Part shown: one piece after another, positions 1 to 6,813 of the stretch
How positions within the stretch are numbered: position 1 is the stretch's first letter
Layout of the letters: each line of letters opens with the position of its first letter
Assembly (NCBI GenBank): GCA_913046825.1
Contig: CAJWTF010000175.1
Location: 1 to 6,813, forward strand
Origin: an uncultured Rickettsiales bacterium
GTDB taxonomy: Bacteria > Pseudomonadota > Alphaproteobacteria > UBA8366
Reading direction: 5' to 3'
DNA: 6,813 bases
The notes under the pieces: model-generated
What the model was told of the DNA's origin: nothing
Seen by the model: only the letters and a program-made list of their open reading frames with translations
Database searches by the model: none
Made by a program: the position numbers and the translations under genes

Positions 1-482
1 TTACGAATAGTGACGCTTTGGGTGCCGGGTTTGGTTTGCTTCCTCCAACTTTCGTAGTCATAGAAAGAGTTTCGTTCCAGTTCCCCTATTTTTAGACCCG
101 CACCCTTATACCCAAGAATATGCTTCATCTGCGATTTGATGGTGACTAACCGACCTTTGGTAATCCTTGTTCCAACATCCCCACTCCTCCAATCGGTATA
201 GAGGTCCGTAAGTTCTTGGAGGGATAGACCAAAGAGTTTTTTACCCGACGAGACATTCGCCATCGTCTCCAAGTAGAGTTTTTCTGCCCTGTCGGTTGCT
301 GCCTCAAAATCCCTCGTTTGGAGGGATTTTCGCAGATACTTCTTCTCTGCCGCAATCCACATACGGAACTGCCAAACATCACCAGATTGAGGAACACGGA
401 GGATTTGTGCCTTACCACCAAAGATTTCGTGGTTTTGAGAACCCTTTGTTCCCTTGCTTACCCGTATCCGTTTTTTTGCCAA
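1..482 (-). CDS. Tyrosine-recombinase integrase, N-terminal 160 residues (runs off left edge)
   Basis: This minus-strand frame is open from a tandem in-frame stop pair at 498-503 to the window edge. The visible 160 residues resemble the N-terminal and core-binding parts of phage or island integrases. A basic N-terminus (MAKKRIRVSK) leads into WQFRMWIAAEKKYLRKSL near residues 38-54, then TRDFEAATDRAEKLY, then a helical SAM-like core-binding region (about 80-150: KKLFGLSLQELTDLY, RLVTIKSQMKHIL, ELERNSFYDYESWRK) ending in TIR. The catalytic R/K/H/R/H/Y residues would lie further on, outside the window, so activity cannot be judged. I chose the TTG at 480-482 because it gives MAKKR; a GTG at 489-491 is the alternative, and neither has a strong ribosome-binding site. 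The gene reads away from the 3' end of guaA and is less GC-rich than its neighbours, as expected for the integrase of an island inserted at guaA. It is likely to act on the attachment region just upstream of itself. Confidence 0.85.
   Translation of the reverse strand, partial: MAKKRIRVSKGTKGSQNHEIFGGKAQILRVPQSGDVWQFRMWIAAEKKYLRKSLQTRDFEAATDRAEKLYLETMANVSSGKKLFGLSLQELTDLYTDWRSGDVGTRITKGRLVTIKSQMKHILGYKGAGLKIGELERNSFYDYESWRKQTKPGTQSVTIR
306..330. repeat. Perfect 10-bp inverted repeat inside the integrase gene
   Basis: The arms AAAATCCCTC (306-315) and GAGGGATTTT (321-330) are perfectly complementary around a 5-base loop. The A-rich start, GC-containing stem and T-rich end have the shape of a weak bidirectional intrinsic terminator, although the T run is only four bases. 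On the minus strand the hairpin lies across codons for KSLQTRDF, a stretch that looks conserved in this integrase type. Coding constraint may therefore explain part of the symmetry. Any role as an attenuator of integrase transcription is inference. Confidence 0.5.
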
Positions 483-499
483 TCCACACACCCGTTCTC

Positions 500-517
500 A
501 CTACTCACCAGAGTAGT
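500..517. repeat. Palindrome ACTACTC-ACCA-GAGTAGT just upstream of the integrase start
   Basis: A perfect 7-bp inverted repeat (500-506 and 511-517) has a 4-base spacer and lies about 18 bases upstream of the chosen integrase start codon. The same heptamer ACTACTC occurs at 646-652, across the guaA stop codon. The right arm extends to GAGTAGTAAC (511-520), the exact reverse complement of GTTACTACTC at 643-652. Inverted pairs of this kind are typical of recombinase core-binding sites or of repressor operators. Which applies here is not shown. Confidence 0.5.
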
Positions 518-524
518 AACCAGA

Positions 525-646
525 AGTTTGTAAAAACCTCTGTAACTCAAACAGGAATGTTATTAGAAATCAAGGGGTAAGTTTGTTATATGTAACAACT
601 TTGTAACTAATATAATATTTATTATCAATGACTTATGAGTTTGTTA
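525..646 (+). repeat. Four direct 9-bp repeats, candidate integrase arm-type sites
   Basis: The copies are AGTTTGTAA (525-533), AGTTTGTTA (580-588), ACTTTGTAA (598-606) and AGTTTGTTA (638-646), all in the same orientation. The last copy directly abuts the guaA stop codon. Lambda-type integrases bind short direct repeats (arm sites) beside the crossover core through an N-terminal domain, and this set fits that pattern. The region is AT-rich, so some chance similarity is possible. The 9-base length and shared orientation argue against pure chance. Confidence 0.45.
623..635 (+). promoter_or_regulatory. Consensus integration host factor (IHF) site
   Basis: TATCAATGACTTA matches the IHF consensus WATCAANNNNTTR at every specified base. 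It is preceded by an AT-rich tract (604-622), which often strengthens IHF binding on that side. It sits between two candidate arm repeats (598-606 and 638-646) and about a dozen bases from the guaA stop. A DNA-bending protein would be needed there to fold arm and core sites together. Binding is inferred from sequence alone. Confidence 0.5.
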
Positions 647-2197
647 CTACTCCCACTCGATGGTCCCGGGCGGCTTACTGGTGATGTCGTAAGTCACCCG
701 ATTGACGCCGCGTACCTCGTTGATGATGCGGTTGGCGGTACGGCCCAGAAATTCGTGATCGAAGGGGAAGTAGTCTGCCGTCATACCATCGCTGGAGGTG
801 ACGGCTCGAAGCGCGCAAGCGAAGTCATAGGTGCGCGCATCGCCCATTACACCAACGGTCCGCACCGGCAGCAGGACCGCGAACGCCTGCCAGATCGTGT
901 CATAGAGACCTGCGTTACGGATCTCCTGAATGTAGATCGCATCGGCCTGGCGCAATATATCGAGCTTTTCGCGGGTGATACCGCCGGGGAGCCGAATGGC
1001 GAGGCCAGGGCCAGGGAACGGATGGCGGCCGACGACATCTTCTGGGATGCCGAGTTCGCGCCCAAGGTCGCGAACCTCGTCCTTGAAGAGTTCGCGGAGC
1101 GGCTCGACCAGGCTCATGTTCATACGCTCCGGTAGACCGCCTACATTGTGGTGCGACTTGATGGTGACGCTCGGCCCACCGGTGAAGGAGACTGATTCGA
1201 TGACGTCGGGATAGAGCGTACCCTGGGCCAGAAAATTGGCCCCGCCAATCTTCGCCGCTTCTTCCTCGAAGACCTCGATGAACAAACGGCCGATGATCTT
1301 GCGCTTCTCTTCCGGGTCGTCCGTGCCTTCCAGCGCGCCGATGAACATGTCACTCGCGTTCCGGTACACCAACTTGATGTTGAATTGGTCGCGGAAGTTC
1401 TCGACCACCTGATCGGCCTCGCCCATGCGCAACAAACCGTGGTCGACAAAAATACAGGTGAGCTGGTCACCGATGGCTTCATGGATTAACACCGCAGCGA
1501 CCGAGGAATCGACGCCACCAGATAGGCCACAGATAACATTGCCGTCGCCGACCTGGACCCTGATCTTGGCTATTTCCTCCTCGCGGAAATTTGCCATCGT
1601 CCAGTCACCGGTGCAACCCGCGATCTTGTGGACGAAATTGGCGAGGAGCTTGCTACCGTCCGGGGTGTGGACCACTTCCGGGTGGAACTGCACGCCGTAG
1701 AACGGCTTGCTTTCATGTGCGATTACCGCGAAGGGGGAGCTGTCGGAGGACGCGACCGCACGAAAACCTTCGGGTATGTCAACGATCTTGTCGCCATGAC
1801 TCATCCAGACCTGATGCTTCTCGCCCGGCCTCCACACACCCTGATAGAGCGGGCAATCCTCCGCCACGTCGACGAAGGCGCGCCCGAACTCGCGCTCGGT
1901 CGTCTCCACCACGTCACCACCCAATTGTGCGCACATAATCATCTCGCCGTAGCAGATGCCGAGCACTGGCAATCCCATATCGAACAAGGTTTCGGGTGCG
2001 CGCGGTGTATCCGTCGCATGGACCGAGGCTGGGCCACCGGACAGAATCACCGCCTTCGGGTCGAATGCCCGAATGCTGTCTTCCGTGACTTTATTGAAGG
2101 GATGAATTTCGCAATAGACACCGCTTTCCCGCACGCGGCGAGCGATGAGCTGAGTCACCTGGCTGCCGAAATCAACGATGAGTATGCGGTCTGTCAT
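647..2197 (-). CDS. guaA: GMP synthase (glutamine-hydrolysing)
   Basis: GuaA makes GMP from XMP, ATP and glutamine in the cytoplasm, the last step of de novo guanine nucleotide synthesis. The 516-residue product has the full family layout. A class I glutamine amidotransferase domain comes first (LIVDFGSQ near residue 6, nucleophile Cys82 in GICYGE, His172 and Glu174 in FHPEV). The ATP-pyrophosphatase domain follows with its P-loop SGGVDSS (226-232), and then the dimerisation domain ending in [16 protein letters not shown] chose the ATG at 2195-2197 because [13 protein letters not shown] is the usual family start. An in-frame TTG at 2254 would add 19 residues with no family resemblance. No clear Shine-Dalgarno sequence precedes the ATG. 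The residue four after Cys82 is Met where class I amidotransferases usually have Gln. The stop codon marks a sharp fall in GC content, and the C-terminus is intact, as expected when an island inserts at the 3' end and rebuilds it. Confidence 0.97.
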   Translation of the reverse strand: MTDRILIVDFGSQVTQLIARRVRESGVYCEIHPFNKVTEDSIRAFDPKAVILSGGPASVHATDTPRAPETLFDMGLPVLGICYGEMIMCAQLGGDVVETTEREFGRAFVDVAEDCPLYQGVWRPGEKHQVWMSHGDKIVDIPEGFRAVASSDSSPFAVIAHESKPFYGVQFHPEVVHTPDGSKLLANFVHKIAGCTGDWTMANFREEEIAKIRVQVGDGNVICGLSGGVDSSVAAVLIHEAIGDQLTCIFVDHGLLRMGEADQVVENFRDQFNIKLVYRNASDMFIGALEGTDDPEEKRKIIGRLFIEVFEEEAAKIGGANFLAQGTLYPDVIESVSFTGGPSVTIKSHHNVGGLPERMNMSLVEPLRELFKDEVRDLGRELGIPEDVVGRHPFPGPGLAIRLPGGITREKLDILRQADAIYIQEIRNAGLYDTIWQAFAVLLPVRTVGVMGDARTYDFACALRAVTSSDGMTADYFPFDHEFLGRTANRIINEVRGVNRVTYDITSKPPGTIEWE

Positions 2198-2207
2198 GGG
2201 TGAGATC

Positions 2208-2235
2208 AAGATACCCAGAGATCGGTCCGCGTCAA
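2208..2235 (-). promoter_or_regulatory. Candidate guaA promoter
   Basis: In the 71-base gap between soeC and guaA, the minus strand carries TTGACG (2230-2235), a 16-base spacer, then TATCTT (2208-2213). These match the sigma-70 -35 hexamer at five of six bases and the -10 hexamer at four of six. The -10 ends 10 bases before the guaA ATG, so a transcript from it would have almost no leader. That fits the absence of a visible ribosome-binding site. No terminator-like hairpin was seen in this gap, so read-through from the soe operon is also possible. Confidence 0.35.
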
Positions 2236-2268
2236 TGCAGTTATTTAGGAACAATCCCCTGAATAGTC

Positions 2269-3219
2269 TTATGCCGCCGCTTCACCATAATAGAGCTGCA
2301 CCGTGTGTTTGGCTTGAGCGAAGAACAGCCAGCGTTCAAGCGCGATCCCGATCATGCCGGACACCAATGCAATCACCGCCAGCAGAATACCGAGGCCGCC
2401 GTCCGCCTGCAGCATCACCGCGGTCGCGACGAGGGGCAGGAAGAGGCCCAGCATTTGCGCGATTCGACGCAGGCGCTGGGCGTGCTTGCGGGCGATCTTA
2501 AAGCCCAACTCACGCATCAGGTAGTTCTCGGACGAATGCGGCGGGTCCATGAGGCGGACACTACCAAGCGCGCCAAGCCCTGTCGCCGTCTCTACCGTGT
2601 GCAGTTCCCGTGCGGTATCGATACCGCGCCAGTAGCTACCCTTGAGCGCCCAGGCGGCGATCAGGGAGAGGATCACTAGTATATCGCACCATTGCTCCGC
2701 CCCGCCGAAACCTCTGATCAAGACGTTGAGGAATAAGGCACCCGATGCCAGCGCGAACACGAGGTAGACCGGTATCGTCAGCGCGTGGTTCCATTGCCGG
2801 ATTGTCTGCAGGCTCGCGTAAATTTGGCCGGTGCAGAACACGGTTGCGATCGCACCGACACACGCCAGCGCCGCGATCAATCCCGGCCAACTGCCCCGCG
2901 TCTCCTCGAGGAAAACCCAAGAGCCCGCATATAGGACCGCCGGAATATAGGTGAAGAGTGCGGCGACACCTTCGCGCGACAGCCAGGACGAGCGCCATTG
3001 GCTCATCGCCCGCCAGGCGCGTTCCGGATGCGCGAGATGGAAGGTCGAGCTCAGCAGCCCAATCGTGATCAAGACCAACGCCAATCCTATGGAGATAACG
3101 CCAAACCACATATCAAGCGGCAGCATGCCGTGCGGCGCCGCCAACGCGATCAGGAAAAGCAGGCCATAGCCCGCGCCTGCCGATGTGGTGAAGAGGATAA
3201 CTGATGAAGCTGGATGCAT
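2269..3219 (-). CDS. soeC: DmsC-family membrane anchor, probable sulfite dehydrogenase subunit SoeC
   Basis: This 316-residue integral membrane protein is probably the quinone-reactive anchor of the complex. It has about eight hydrophobic helices, near residues 6-27, 39-58, 86-105, 111-130, 145-168, 177-195, 252-270 and 274-298. Between helices 2 and 3 lies [15 protein letters not shown] followed by SSWLSREG, and after helix 4 comes [14 protein letters not shown]; both stretches are typical of the DmsC family. The longest loop (about 196-251) is polar and basic. DmsC-type anchors pass electrons between the membrane quinone pool and the ferredoxin subunit. The ATG at 3217-3219 has a good ribosome-binding site, AGGGGAG, eight bases upstream, and the gene starts 14 bases after soeB. 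The protein alone could equally serve a DMSO reductase or a related enzyme. The soe assignment rests on its cytoplasmic, signal-free partner SoeA. Confidence 0.75.
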   Translation of the reverse strand: MHPASSVILFTTSAGAGYGLLFLIALAAPHGMLPLDMWFGVISIGLALVLITIGLLSSTFHLAHPERAWRAMSQWRSSWLSREGVAALFTYIPAVLYAGSWVFLEETRGSWPGLIAALACVGAIATVFCTGQIYASLQTIRQWNHALTIPVYLVFALASGALFLNVLIRGFGGAEQWCDILVILSLIAAWALKGSYWRGIDTARELHTVETATGLGALGSVRLMDPPHSSENYLMRELGFKIARKHAQRLRRIAQMLGLFLPLVATAVMLQADGGLGILLAVIALVSGMIGIALERWLFFAQAKHTVQLYYGEAAA

Positions 3220-3233
3220 TGTATTATCTCCCC

Positions 3234-3974
3234 TTAGCGCGACAGCATCTGGTCGACCCAGCCGAGGAAACCACCCTCGGGCTTAATCTCTTCCAGGCGT
3301 TCCGGAGCTCCGATATCCGACGCTTGTTTCTTCGAAGGTCGCGGCGGCAAGTATTTGTTGGTTGGCTGGTAGCCCATCTCTGGCATCAGATCCATGCCGC
3401 CCCGTGACGCCACGAGCTTCGAGACATTGGATTTGGGATCGGCGAAATCGCCGAAGTGGCGGGCATTTGCGGGACATGTCGAGACACAGGCCGGGACCCG
3501 CTCGGCCTGCGGGATGTTGTCGTTGTATATCCGGTCGACACAGAGGGTGCATTTCTTCATCACCCCTTCCGAGGCATCCAATTCCCGAGCGCCATACGGA
3601 CAAGCCCAGGCGCACAGGCCGCAGCCGATGCACATATCCTCATCGACGAGCACAATGCCGTCTTCATCGCGCTTATAGGAGGCTCCTGTCGGACAGACGG
3701 TGACGCATTGGGCATTTTCGCAATGGAGGCAGGATTTCGGGAAATAGACAGTCCGCCCATCTTCGCCGTCGCCCGTCTCGAAGCCATGAACGCGATTGAG
3801 CCAGGCTCCGCTCGGGTTTGCTCCATAGGCGTTTTGGTCGGAAAGCGGAGCCGGATGGCCACTGGTATTCCATTCCTTACAATTCACCACGCAGGCATGA
3901 CAGCCAACACATGTATCGAGATCGATAACGAGGCCGAGGCGTTTTTCGCTGCGTTGTTGGGGAAGTGATGTCAT
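3234..3974 (-). CDS. soeB: Four-cluster ferredoxin subunit, probable sulfite dehydrogenase subunit SoeB
   Basis: This 246-residue electron-transfer subunit of a complex iron-sulfur molybdoenzyme carries sixteen cysteines in four groups: 22, 25, 28, 32; 82, 85, 90, 94; 115, 118, 121, 125; and 142, 145, 163, 167. This is the DmsB/PsrB/SoeB arrangement for four [4Fe-4S] clusters that wire the molybdenum site to the membrane anchor. No signal peptide is seen. The C-terminal tail (about 190-246) carries no cysteines and probably contacts partner subunits. Its ATG overlaps the soeA stop by one base (TGATG). A strong GGAGGAGA ribosome-binding site lies inside the end of soeA about six bases upstream, so the two are likely to be translationally coupled. 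The family is certain; the sulfite role is inferred from the operon. Confidence 0.85.
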   Translation of the reverse strand: MTSLPQQRSEKRLGLVIDLDTCVGCHACVVNCKEWNTSGHPAPLSDQNAYGANPSGAWLNRVHGFETGDGEDGRTVYFPKSCLHCENAQCVTVCPTGASYKRDEDGIVLVDEDMCIGCGLCAWACPYGARELDASEGVMKKCTLCVDRIYNDNIPQAERVPACVSTCPANARHFGDFADPKSNVSKLVASRGGMDLMPEMGYQPTNKYLPPRPSKKQASDIGAPERLEEIKPEGGFLGWVDQMLSR

Positions 3975-6808
3975 CAGTCGTCTCCTCCCGCGTTGGCGCC
4001 ATCAGGTGCGCCGTACCTCACCGTATCCGGTCTCGACACTACACCTGGGACGATCGGCAAGGCCGGGAATTGCGGTTCCGTAACACCTGCTTCCGCCGGC
4101 GCCTTCTCCAGGCTGACCCGCAGATCATACCAAGCTGCCTGCCCCGTCACCGGATCGGCACAGGCATAGCGATAGCCGTTCTCGCGCGCCGGCAGCAGAT
4201 CGTCGATCAAATGGTTCATCAGGAAACCATTGTTCGATTCCTCGGCATCTTCCGCCAAGTTCCAAGCACCCTTGCGCTTACCGATGGCGTTCCAGGTCCA
4301 GACCGTGCGGCTATTGACCCCGTCCATCACGCGGGCAATCGCCTTGATCCTGCCGTGACGGCTTTTGAGATAGACCCAATCGCCAGTCTCGATCCCTTTC
4401 GACGCCGCTAATTCAAGTGGTATATAGAGCGGGTTCCAGCCGTGGATTTGCCGCAACCAGGCGTTCATCGAGCCCCAAGAGTGATACATCGCGGCGGGGC
4501 GCTGGGTGATCGCATGCAGTGGGAATTCCGCTTCGTCGATCACCTCGTCCTCGAACGGCGCGTACCAAATCGGCAACGGATCGAAATAGGCATCGACCCG
4601 AGAGCGGTGTTGCTCTGGCGGTTGAATATCGCCATGACCGCGCGCCGCCAATCGGAACTTCTGCATCGGCTCGCTGTAAAGCTGCAGGATGACCGGATCA
4701 GCGGTAGGATTGAAACCGAGTTTCGCAGAGAGCTCCAAGTAATCCTTATTCGCGTGCTTGAAGTAGAGCTGATTGGGCTCCAACTCGTGACGCCAGAAGC
4801 ACCCGTTCGCAATATATTTCTCGAGTTGATTCGCGTTCGGAGCACCTTTCCCCGATTGCAAACCATCTTCGCCTCGCCACCCCATCAGCGTGCCGACGCC
4901 CGGTGTGCGCTCGTGGTTAACGATGTAGTCGGCATAACCGCCTGGGAATTTTGCGCTGCCGTCCTCGTTGGTCATACCTGGCAAGCCAAGGCCGACACCG
5001 ATTTCAAGCAGTATTTCCTGGAACTGGCGGACGTCGCGGTCCAATTCGACTACCGGCTGGCGGATAGAATCCGCCGCCCCTTCGGACCCCGATATCGGTC
5101 GGTCCAGCATTGAGATCGCATCCCATCGCTCGAGATAGGTCGTGTCCGGCAAGATCAAATCCGCATAGGGCACCGTCTCTGAGAAATAGGCATCGGAATA
5201 GATGATCTTCGGAATCTTGTATTCGCCGTCCTCGCCCTTGGCGGTGAGCATATCGATGGTATCGCTCGTATTCATCGAGGAGTTCCACCCCATATTCGCC
5301 ATGAACATGAACAGCACATCGATCGGATACGGATCGCCATTATAAGCGTTCGTGATAACCGTGTGCATCATGCCGTGACACGCGAGCGGCGCATCCCAAG
5401 AGAACGCCTTGTCGATCCGCAACGGATTTCCGTCCGCATCGACCACCAAATCCTCAGGGCCACGTGGGAACCCCAGCGGAGGGCCGCCCATGGGTTTACC
5501 GGCCTCGACTGTACCTGGCTTGCCGCCCGGTGTCGGACCAAAGGGCGCCGACCGCGGGAACGGCGGCTTATAGCGGAAACCGCCCGGCACATCGATACTG
5601 CCAATCAGCATCTGCACCAGATGCAAGGCGCGACAGGTGTGGAAGCCATTGGAATGAGCGGAGATGCCACGCATAGCGTGGAACGCCACGGGGCGCCCCA
5701 CCATCTGCATGTGCTGGCGTCCAGCCCAATCGGTCCACGGTTGGTCGATGACCACTTCTTCCTCGAACGCGACATGAGCAATCTCAGCGGCAAGCCGGCG
5801 GATCGTTTCAGCCGGTATACCGGTACGCCCAGCGACGTTAGCCGGGGAGTATTCCTCGCGCAGATAACGCTCCGCCAGGATATGGAAGACTGGTTTCGCA
5901 ACCCGACCGTCCGGCAAGGTGAACTCGCCCTTCATCGCTGGTGAGACATCCGGCCGCAGAGCGCTGGCGGCACTTTGCGTTTCCTGATCCCAGCACAACG
6001 GATTGCCGTCGTCGTCGCGCGCGAACATCCCGTCATCGGCGCCGCCCAGATTTTGCACGACCAACCAAGGAGAGTTCGTGTACCGCACAAGGTAGGGCAA
6101 ATCGACTTTACCGGCCTTCAGTAATTCATGCACAATGGCCAGCGCGAACAACCCATCGGAGCCGGGAGCGATGCCAACCCATTCGTCCGCGATGGCGGAG
6201 TAGCCCGTGCGCACCGGATTGACCGAGACGAACTTCGCACCGTTGGCTTTTACCTTACCGAGGCCGGTCTTGATCGGATTGCTGTCGTGATCCTCGGCCA
6301 CGCCGAACATCATGAGATATTTGGTGCGTTCCCAATCGGGCTCGCCAAATTCCCAGAACGAGCCACCGATGGAATATATACCGCCGGTCGCCATATTGAC
6401 TGAACAAAAGCCGCCATGCGCCGCATAGTTCGGCGTGCCGAATTGCGTCGCCCACCAACCGGTCAGCGCCTGGCTTTGATCCCGCCCAGTGAAAAACGCG
6501 AGCTTACTCGGGTCTTCCTCACGGATCGGCTTCAGCCAATCAATGGCAGTCTGGATCGCTTCTGACCACTCGATCTCCTTGAATTCGCCGGAGCCTCGCT
6601 CGCCGACCCGCAACAGCGGCTTAGAGAGCCGTGCAGGTGAGTATTGCTGCATGATGCCCGCCGAACCTTTCGCGCAGAGCACACCCTTGTTCACTGGGTG
6701 GTCAGGGTTTCCCTGAATGTAACGAACTTTACCGTCCTTCAGATGCACCTTAATGCCGCAGCGGCAGGCGCACATGTAACAGGTCGTTGTTTTAACTTCG
6801 TCCGTCAC
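3974..6808 (-). CDS. soeA: Molybdopterin oxidoreductase, probable sulfite dehydrogenase catalytic subunit SoeA
   Basis: This 944-residue member of the DMSO-reductase family is probably the catalytic subunit that oxidises sulfite to sulfate. The N-terminus carries a [4Fe-4S] motif with Cys10, Cys13, Cys17 and Cys45, followed by Lys47, the usual electron-relay lysine. Cys135 in HGGFCSVNMA sits where the molybdenum-ligating residue is expected; DmsA has serine there, while the polysulfide, thiosulfate and SoeA-like group has cysteine. The C-terminal dinucleotide-binding domain starts near residue 760 (LHAITQRPAAMYHSWGS). There is no twin-arginine leader, so the enzyme should stay in the cytoplasm, as SoeA does and as PsrA, PhsA and DmsA do not. 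A proline- and glycine-rich segment (about 408-450) looks like a surface loop. The start is a GTG at 6806-6808, five bases from the window edge; its ribosome-binding site is out of view and a further upstream start cannot be excluded. Close alternatives are other CISM reductases with uncharacterised substrates. Confidence 0.75.
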   Translation of the reverse strand: MTDEVKTTTCYMCACRCGIKVHLKDGKVRYIQGNPDHPVNKGVLCAKGSAGIMQQYSPARLSKPLLRVGERGSGEFKEIEWSEAIQTAIDWLKPIREEDPSKLAFFTGRDQSQALTGWWATQFGTPNYAAHGGFCSVNMATGGIYSIGGSFWEFGEPDWERTKYLMMFGVAEDHDSNPIKTGLGKVKANGAKFVSVNPVRTGYSAIADEWVGIAPGSDGLFALAIVHELLKAGKVDLPYLVRYTNSPWLVVQNLGGADDGMFARDDDGNPLCWDQETQSAASALRPDVSPAMKGEFTLPDGRVAKPVFHILAERYLREEYSPANVAGRTGIPAETIRRLAAEIAHVAFEEEVVIDQPWTDWAGRQHMQMVGRPVAFHAMRGISAHSNGFHTCRALHLVQMLIGSIDVPGGFRYKPPFPRSAPFGPTPGGKPGTVEAGKPMGGPPLGFPRGPEDLVVDADGNPLRIDKAFSWDAPLACHGMMHTVITNAYNGDPYPIDVLFMFMANMGWNSSMNTSDTIDMLTAKGEDGEYKIPKIIYSDAYFSETVPYADLILPDTTYLERWDAISMLDRPISGSEGAADSIRQPVVELDRDVRQFQEILLEIGVGLGLPGMTNEDGSAKFPGGYADYIVNHERTPGVGTLMGWRGEDGLQSGKGAPNANQLEKYIANGCFWRHELEPNQLYFKHANKDYLELSAKLGFNPTADPVILQLYSEPMQKFRLAARGHGDIQPPEQHRSRVDAYFDPLPIWYAPFEDEVIDEAEFPLHAITQRPAAMYHSWGSMNAWLRQIHGWNPLYIPLELAASKGIETGDWVYLKSRHGRIKAIARVMDGVNSRTVWTWNAIGKRKGAWNLAEDAEESNNGFLMNHLIDDLLPARENGYRYACADPVTGQAAWYDLRVSLEKAPAEAGVTEPQFPALPIVPGVVSRPDTVRYGAPDGANAGGDD

Positions 6809-6813
6809 TTTTG

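Larger units (their letters stand above)
483..660. other. Candidate attachment-site arm (attL or attR) between integrase and guaA
   Basis: The AT-rich gap of 164 bases between the integrase start and the guaA stop contains no gene. It holds four direct copies of A[G/C]TTTGT[A/T]A, a consensus IHF site (623-635), the inverted repeat TTGTTA/TAACAA (583-588 and 593-598), and a palindrome at 500-517. The crossover core is expected to overlap the last bases of guaA, because islands at this locus restore the GuaA C-terminus. The exact core cannot be set without the other junction. The only promoter-like pair seen for the integrase on the minus strand, a TTGATA in the IHF region followed by TACAAA, is weak and is not called. 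No GC-rich hairpin with a T run follows guaA. Confidence 0.6.

Noticed and set aside
176..198. CCCACTC near 178-186 resembling the guaA end sequence, as a possible second att core
   Set aside because: Only a short stretch matches, it lies inside integrase coding sequence, and flanking bases do not agree with 646-665. Chance is the simpler explanation.
146..421. 91-residue minus-strand open frame
   Set aside because: It overlaps the integrase in another frame, starts with TTG, has a random-looking Arg/Ser-rich composition and resembles no family. The integrase frame explains the sequence.
296..580. Plus-strand open frame across the integrase start and the gap
   Set aside because: It has no recognisable motif or ribosome-binding site and lies antisense to the integrase coding region.
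635..1135. 166-residue plus-strand open frame antisense to the guaA 3' end
   Set aside because: It is a shadow of the GC-rich guaA codons; the opposite strand encodes a clear GMP synthase.
2198..2254. Extension of GuaA to a TTG at 2254 (19 extra residues)
   Set aside because: The added residues do not resemble GuaA N-termini, and the candidate promoter lies inside the extension. The ATG at 2197 gives the standard length.
4442..5113. 223-residue plus-strand open frame within soeA
   Set aside because: It is an antisense shadow in high-GC coding sequence with no family resemblance, while the minus strand is continuous SoeA.
5460..5600. Pro/Gly-rich segment of SoeA as a possible inserted domain
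   Set aside because: It looks like a flexible surface loop of the kind I recall from SoeA-like proteins, with no frame break or composition change.

Overview
The window is a junction between two kinds of DNA. From about position 647 to the right end it is GC-rich chromosomal sequence carrying four genes, all on the minus strand. The order of transcription, right to left, is a molybdopterin oxidoreductase, a four-cluster ferredoxin subunit, a DmsC-type membrane anchor, and guaA (GMP synthase). From about 646 leftwards the sequence becomes AT-rich: 13 of 60 bases are G/C in 591-650, against 37 of 60 in 651-710. It then carries the 5' part of a tyrosine-recombinase integrase gene, also on the minus strand, that runs off the left edge. 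Protein character and gene style suggest an alphaproteobacterium, possibly marine. This is an inference from family resemblance, not a proven placement.

The three redox genes (about 2269-6808) form a tight operon. soeA and soeB overlap by one base, and soeB and soeC are 14 bases apart. The large subunit has no twin-arginine signal, has a Cys x2 Cys x3 Cys x27 Cys iron-sulfur motif, and has a cysteine in the usual molybdenum-ligand position. With a 16-cysteine electron-transfer subunit and an eight-helix DmsC-like anchor, the best match is SoeABC. That complex is the cytoplasmic, membrane-bound sulfite dehydrogenase that oxidises sulfite to sulfate and passes electrons to quinone. The substrate is inferred from family resemblance.

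guaA (647-2197) follows soeC after a 71-base gap. It encodes a full-length GMP synthase, and its stop codon sits exactly at the composition break. The 3' end of guaA is a known insertion site for genomic islands, whose integrase gene lies just downstream. The 164 bases between the integrase start and guaA look like one arm of an attachment site: four direct copies of a 9-mer (A[G/C]TTTGT[A/T]A), a perfect match to the IHF consensus beside an AT-rich tract, and a palindrome whose heptamer recurs at the guaA stop codon. The left part is therefore probably the end of an island or prophage inserted at guaA, most of which lies outside the window.

I saw no rRNA, tRNA, CRISPR array, insertion sequence or further protein gene. 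The main leads are the integration junction and its fine structure, a terminator-like hairpin inside the integrase coding region, a guaA start that may be leaderless, and an unusual residue beside the GuaA glutaminase nucleophile.
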